From contig NZ_CP060697.1 in NCBI RefSeq assembly GCF_014352855.1, positions 558,001 to 622,000 of the forward strand: a stretch of DNA of 64,000 bases, in the 5' to 3' direction. Both the position numbers and the translations under genes were made by a program. The notes below the pieces were generated by a model that was not told where the DNA came from, ran no database searches, and saw only the letters and a program-made list of their open reading frames with translations. The stretch comes from Sphingomonas sabuli (GTDB taxonomy: Bacteria; Pseudomonadota; Alphaproteobacteria; Sphingomonadales; Sphingomonadaceae). Below are positions 62,188 through 64,000 of the stretch, piece after piece. Numbering within the stretch: position 1 is the stretch's first letter; each line of letters begins with the position of its first letter.

Positions 62188-64000
62188 ATGTCCAATTCGC
62201 TTGCGCTCCAGCGGCGCACCTTCCTTCGCGCGGCTGCGCTTGGCGGCGCCGGCGCCGGCCTCGCCGGGATCATGCCCGCCTGGGCCCAGCCCGTTTCCGC
62301 GGGCCTCGTCCGTCCCCTGCCGACGGTCAGCGGCACCGACATCGCCCTCACCATCGGCAAGGTGGCGGTCCGGGTCGACGGCAAGGTCAGCCGCGCGGTC
62401 GGGGTCAATGGCACCGTGCCCGCACCTTTGGTCCGGCTCAAGGAAGGCCAGAAGGTCCGGCTCCGCGTCCAGAATACGCTCGACGAGGAAAGCTCGATTC
62501 ACTGGCACGGCTTGCTGGTGCCGTTCGCCATGGACGGCGTGCCGGGCATCAGCTTTCCCGGGATCATGCCCCGGTCGACCTTCGAGTATGAGTTCGAGGT
62601 CATCCAGTCGGGCACGTACTGGTATCACAGCCACTCAGCCTACCAGGAAGAAGACGGACTCTACGGCCCGATCGTGATCGATCCGGCCGGCGCCGACCCG
62701 GTCGCTTACGACCGCGAGCATGTGCTGGTCCTGTCCGACCACAGCCCGATGACCGGCGCTACGATCTACAAGAAACTGAAACAGATGGGCGGCGGCTATT
62801 TCAACATGCAGCGCCTGACCCTGTCGGGCCAGCTTGCCGGCCGCGACCTCACGGCAAGCGAACGACGCGACTGGGCCAAGATGCGGATGGACCCGGCGGA
62901 CATTTCCGACGTCACCGGCTCGACTTATGATTTCACGGTCAACGGCTTTGGTCCGTTCGACAATTGGACCGGCCTGTTTCGAGCCGGCGAGCGCGTCCGC
63001 CTGAGGATCATCAACGCCGCTGCCCAGACCAATTTTAACGTCCGCATTCCAGGCCTCGCAATGACCGTCGTCCAGGCCGACGGGCAGAATGTCCGGCCGG
63101 TCACTGTCGACGAGTTCCAGATCGGCGTTGCCGAGACCTATGACGTCGTTGTCACCCCCGAGGACCGGGCCTATTCCTTCGTCAGCGAGGCGATCGACCG
63201 CTCCGGCCTTGGCCGGGCCACGCTGGCGCCGCGCGAGGGCATGTCCGCTCCCGTCCCGCCGCTCCGGCCCCGGCCGGTCCTGACCATGAAGGATATGGGG
63301 ATGGACATGGGAGGCATGGACCATGGCGGCATGGCCGGCATGGACATGCCCAACTCGCCCAATCCGGCGGCGGTCCGGGGCGTCGATCCGTCGGCCGAGC
63401 AGAATGCGTCGCGCAACCTGTGGAAGCTGACCGGCTGGACCGGCCCGGCAACGACCGGCGTTGCCGGTACCATCGCCGCCGGGATGGCCGGAACGGATCA
63501 TAGCGCGATGGGTCACGGCGCGGCACCTGCCCCGACTCCCGTCGATCATGCGGCCATGGGTCATGGCGCCCCGGCCGGCACCGCCGCTCCAGGCGGCTCG
63601 ATGGCCGGAATGGACCATGGCGCCGGCGGCATGGCTCACAACATGCGCGATTTCAGCAAGGCGCCCCAGGTCGACAAGAATCCCGGCGTCCAGTCGATCT
63701 CGCCGATGCCAACCGACCGCACCGGCGAGCCTCCCGTCGGCCTCGAGGGCCTCGGCCATCGGGTCCTGCTGTACCGCGACCTCGTCGCCCTCAACCGCAA
63801 TCCGGACGTCCGCGCGCCGACCCGGCAGATGGAGATTCACCTGACCGGCAACATGGAACGCTACATGTGGTCGTTCGACGGCGTGAAGATGAGCGAACCC
63901 GCCGAGCCGATTCCGTTCCGGCTCAACGAGCGAGTGCGCGTGACCCTGGTCAACGACACGATGATGCCGCACCCGATCCACCTCCACGGCCATTTTTTCG
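62188..64000 (+). CDS. CopA-type multicopper oxidase, 3' end cut by the window
   Basis: A protein of at least 604 residues with a Tat signal (RRTFLRAAALG). Cupredoxin domain 1 carries IHWHGLL and WYHSHS, and a Met/His-rich insert (MKDMGMDMGGMDHGG, then GTDHSAMGHG and GSMAGMDHGAGG) lies before the last domain. HPIHLHGHFF ends the window, so the final Cu site and stop are not seen. This matches periplasmic copper-resistance oxidases, which oxidise Cu(I). A name distinct from the P-type ATPase is advisable. An ATG at 62188 is chosen because it gives the Tat signal. Confidence 0.9.
   Translation, partial: MSNSLALQRRTFLRAAALGGAGAGLAGIMPAWAQPVSAGLVRPLPTVSGTDIALTIGKVAVRVDGKVSRAVGVNGTVPAPLVRLKEGQKVRLRVQNTLDEESSIHWHGLLVPFAMDGVPGISFPGIMPRSTFEYEFEVIQSGTYWYHSHSAYQEEDGLYGPIVIDPAGADPVAYDREHVLVLSDHSPMTGATIYKKLKQMGGGYFNMQRLTLSGQLAGRDLTASERRDWAKMRMDPADISDVTGSTYDFTVNGFGPFDNWTGLFRAGERVRLRIINAAAQTNFNVRIPGLAMTVVQADGQNVRPVTVDEFQIGVAETYDVVVTPEDRAYSFVSEAIDRSGLGRATLAPREGMSAPVPPLRPRPVLTMKDMGMDMGGMDHGGMAGMDMPNSPNPAAVRGVDPSAEQNASRNLWKLTGWTGPATTGVAGTIAAGMAGTDHSAMGHGAAPAPTPVDHAAMGHGAPAGTAAPGGSMAGMDHGAGGMAHNMRDFSKAPQVDKNPGVQSISPMPTDRTGEPPVGLEGLGHRVLLYRDLVALNRNPDVRAPTRQMEIHLTGNMERYMWSFDGVKMSEPAEPIPFRLNERVRVTLVNDTMMPHPIHLHGHFF

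Noticed and set aside
62635..63993. 452-residue open frame on the minus strand
   Set aside because: Antisense to the multicopper oxidase reading frame with copper motifs.
1..64000. CRISPR array, tRNA, rRNA or integrase
   Set aside because: No regular repeat-spacer pattern, cloverleaf or tyrosine/serine recombinase motif was found on either strand.

Overview
The window is a GC-rich alphaproteobacterial sequence that looks like a member of the Sphingomonadaceae. The support is the sphingomonad-style trb/traG conjugation module with DUF2274, DUF2958, DUF736 and DUF2285 proteins, an isopeptidase-type lasso peptide locus, a FecR/TonB receptor set and solo LuxR genes. The gene order reads as an integrative conjugative element or megaplasmid transfer region with cargo. 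No integrase, tRNA, rRNA or replication initiator is visible, so neither end of the element can be placed.

Layout. (1) 1-349: 3' end of an AbiEii-type nucleotidyltransferase toxin. (2) 365-14282, minus strand: a mating-pair-formation operon (trbB,C,D,E,J,L,F,G,I plus DUF2274), a ribbon-helix-helix regulator, the coupling protein traG, a VirD2-type relaxase with DUF3363, and DUF2958. (3) 14661-21217, plus strand: a compact PIN-nuclease / GHKL ATPase / radical SAM / GHKL ATPase operon. I cannot match it to a named system, and it is the best candidate here for an undescribed (probably anti-phage) system. (4) 21397-25131: more accessory genes, namely an MNT-HEPN protein, a PD-(D/E)XK-like protein, an unknown protein and a JAMM-like protein. 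(5) 25073-27661: further transfer or maintenance genes (lytic transglycosylase, TraF-type S26 peptidase, AlpA-like HTH, DUF736, small unknown). (6) 27686-36881: a heavy-metal efflux operon (two CDF transporters, DUF411, CzcABC-type RND system, isoprenylcysteine-methyltransferase-like protein) behind a divergent CadR-like MerR regulator and its operator. (7) 36947-41615: secreted trypsin-like protease with a lipoprotein, a TIR-like protein, a PD-(D/E)XK protein and a thermonuclease. (8) 41749-45165: ParB, a 56-residue protein, a hairpin-rich gap and a DUF2285 protein.

(9) 45308-49269: two LuxR genes, a LuxI synthase, a PhyH dioxygenase overlapping luxI, and a GntR regulator. (10) 49379-58242: a lasso peptide locus with two small precursor genes, fused B1-B2 protease, C cyclase, and a convergent operon for ECF sigma, FecR, TonB receptor and Atxe2-type isopeptidase. 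(11) 58581-64000: a CueR-controlled copper module (P-type ATPase, CueR, two small His/Cys/Met-rich proteins and a multicopper oxidase cut by the window end).

How the parts fit. The trb/traG/relaxase set moves the DNA. LuxR with DUF2285 probably ties transfer to cell density. ParB may stabilise the element. AbiEii, the four-gene PIN/GHKL/radical SAM operon, MNT-HEPN and the TIR-like gene are plausible phage or plasmid defence cargo. The two metal modules are separable by the ligand residues of their regulators: Cys77 in the CadR-like protein, Ser77 in CueR. The lasso locus makes two predicted 8-residue-ring peptides and carries the import and hydrolysis genes typical of transporter-less isopeptidase clusters. 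Structured non-coding DNA recurs upstream of three element genes (14302-14437, 27067-27106, 43903-44050) and may be a shared regulatory leader.
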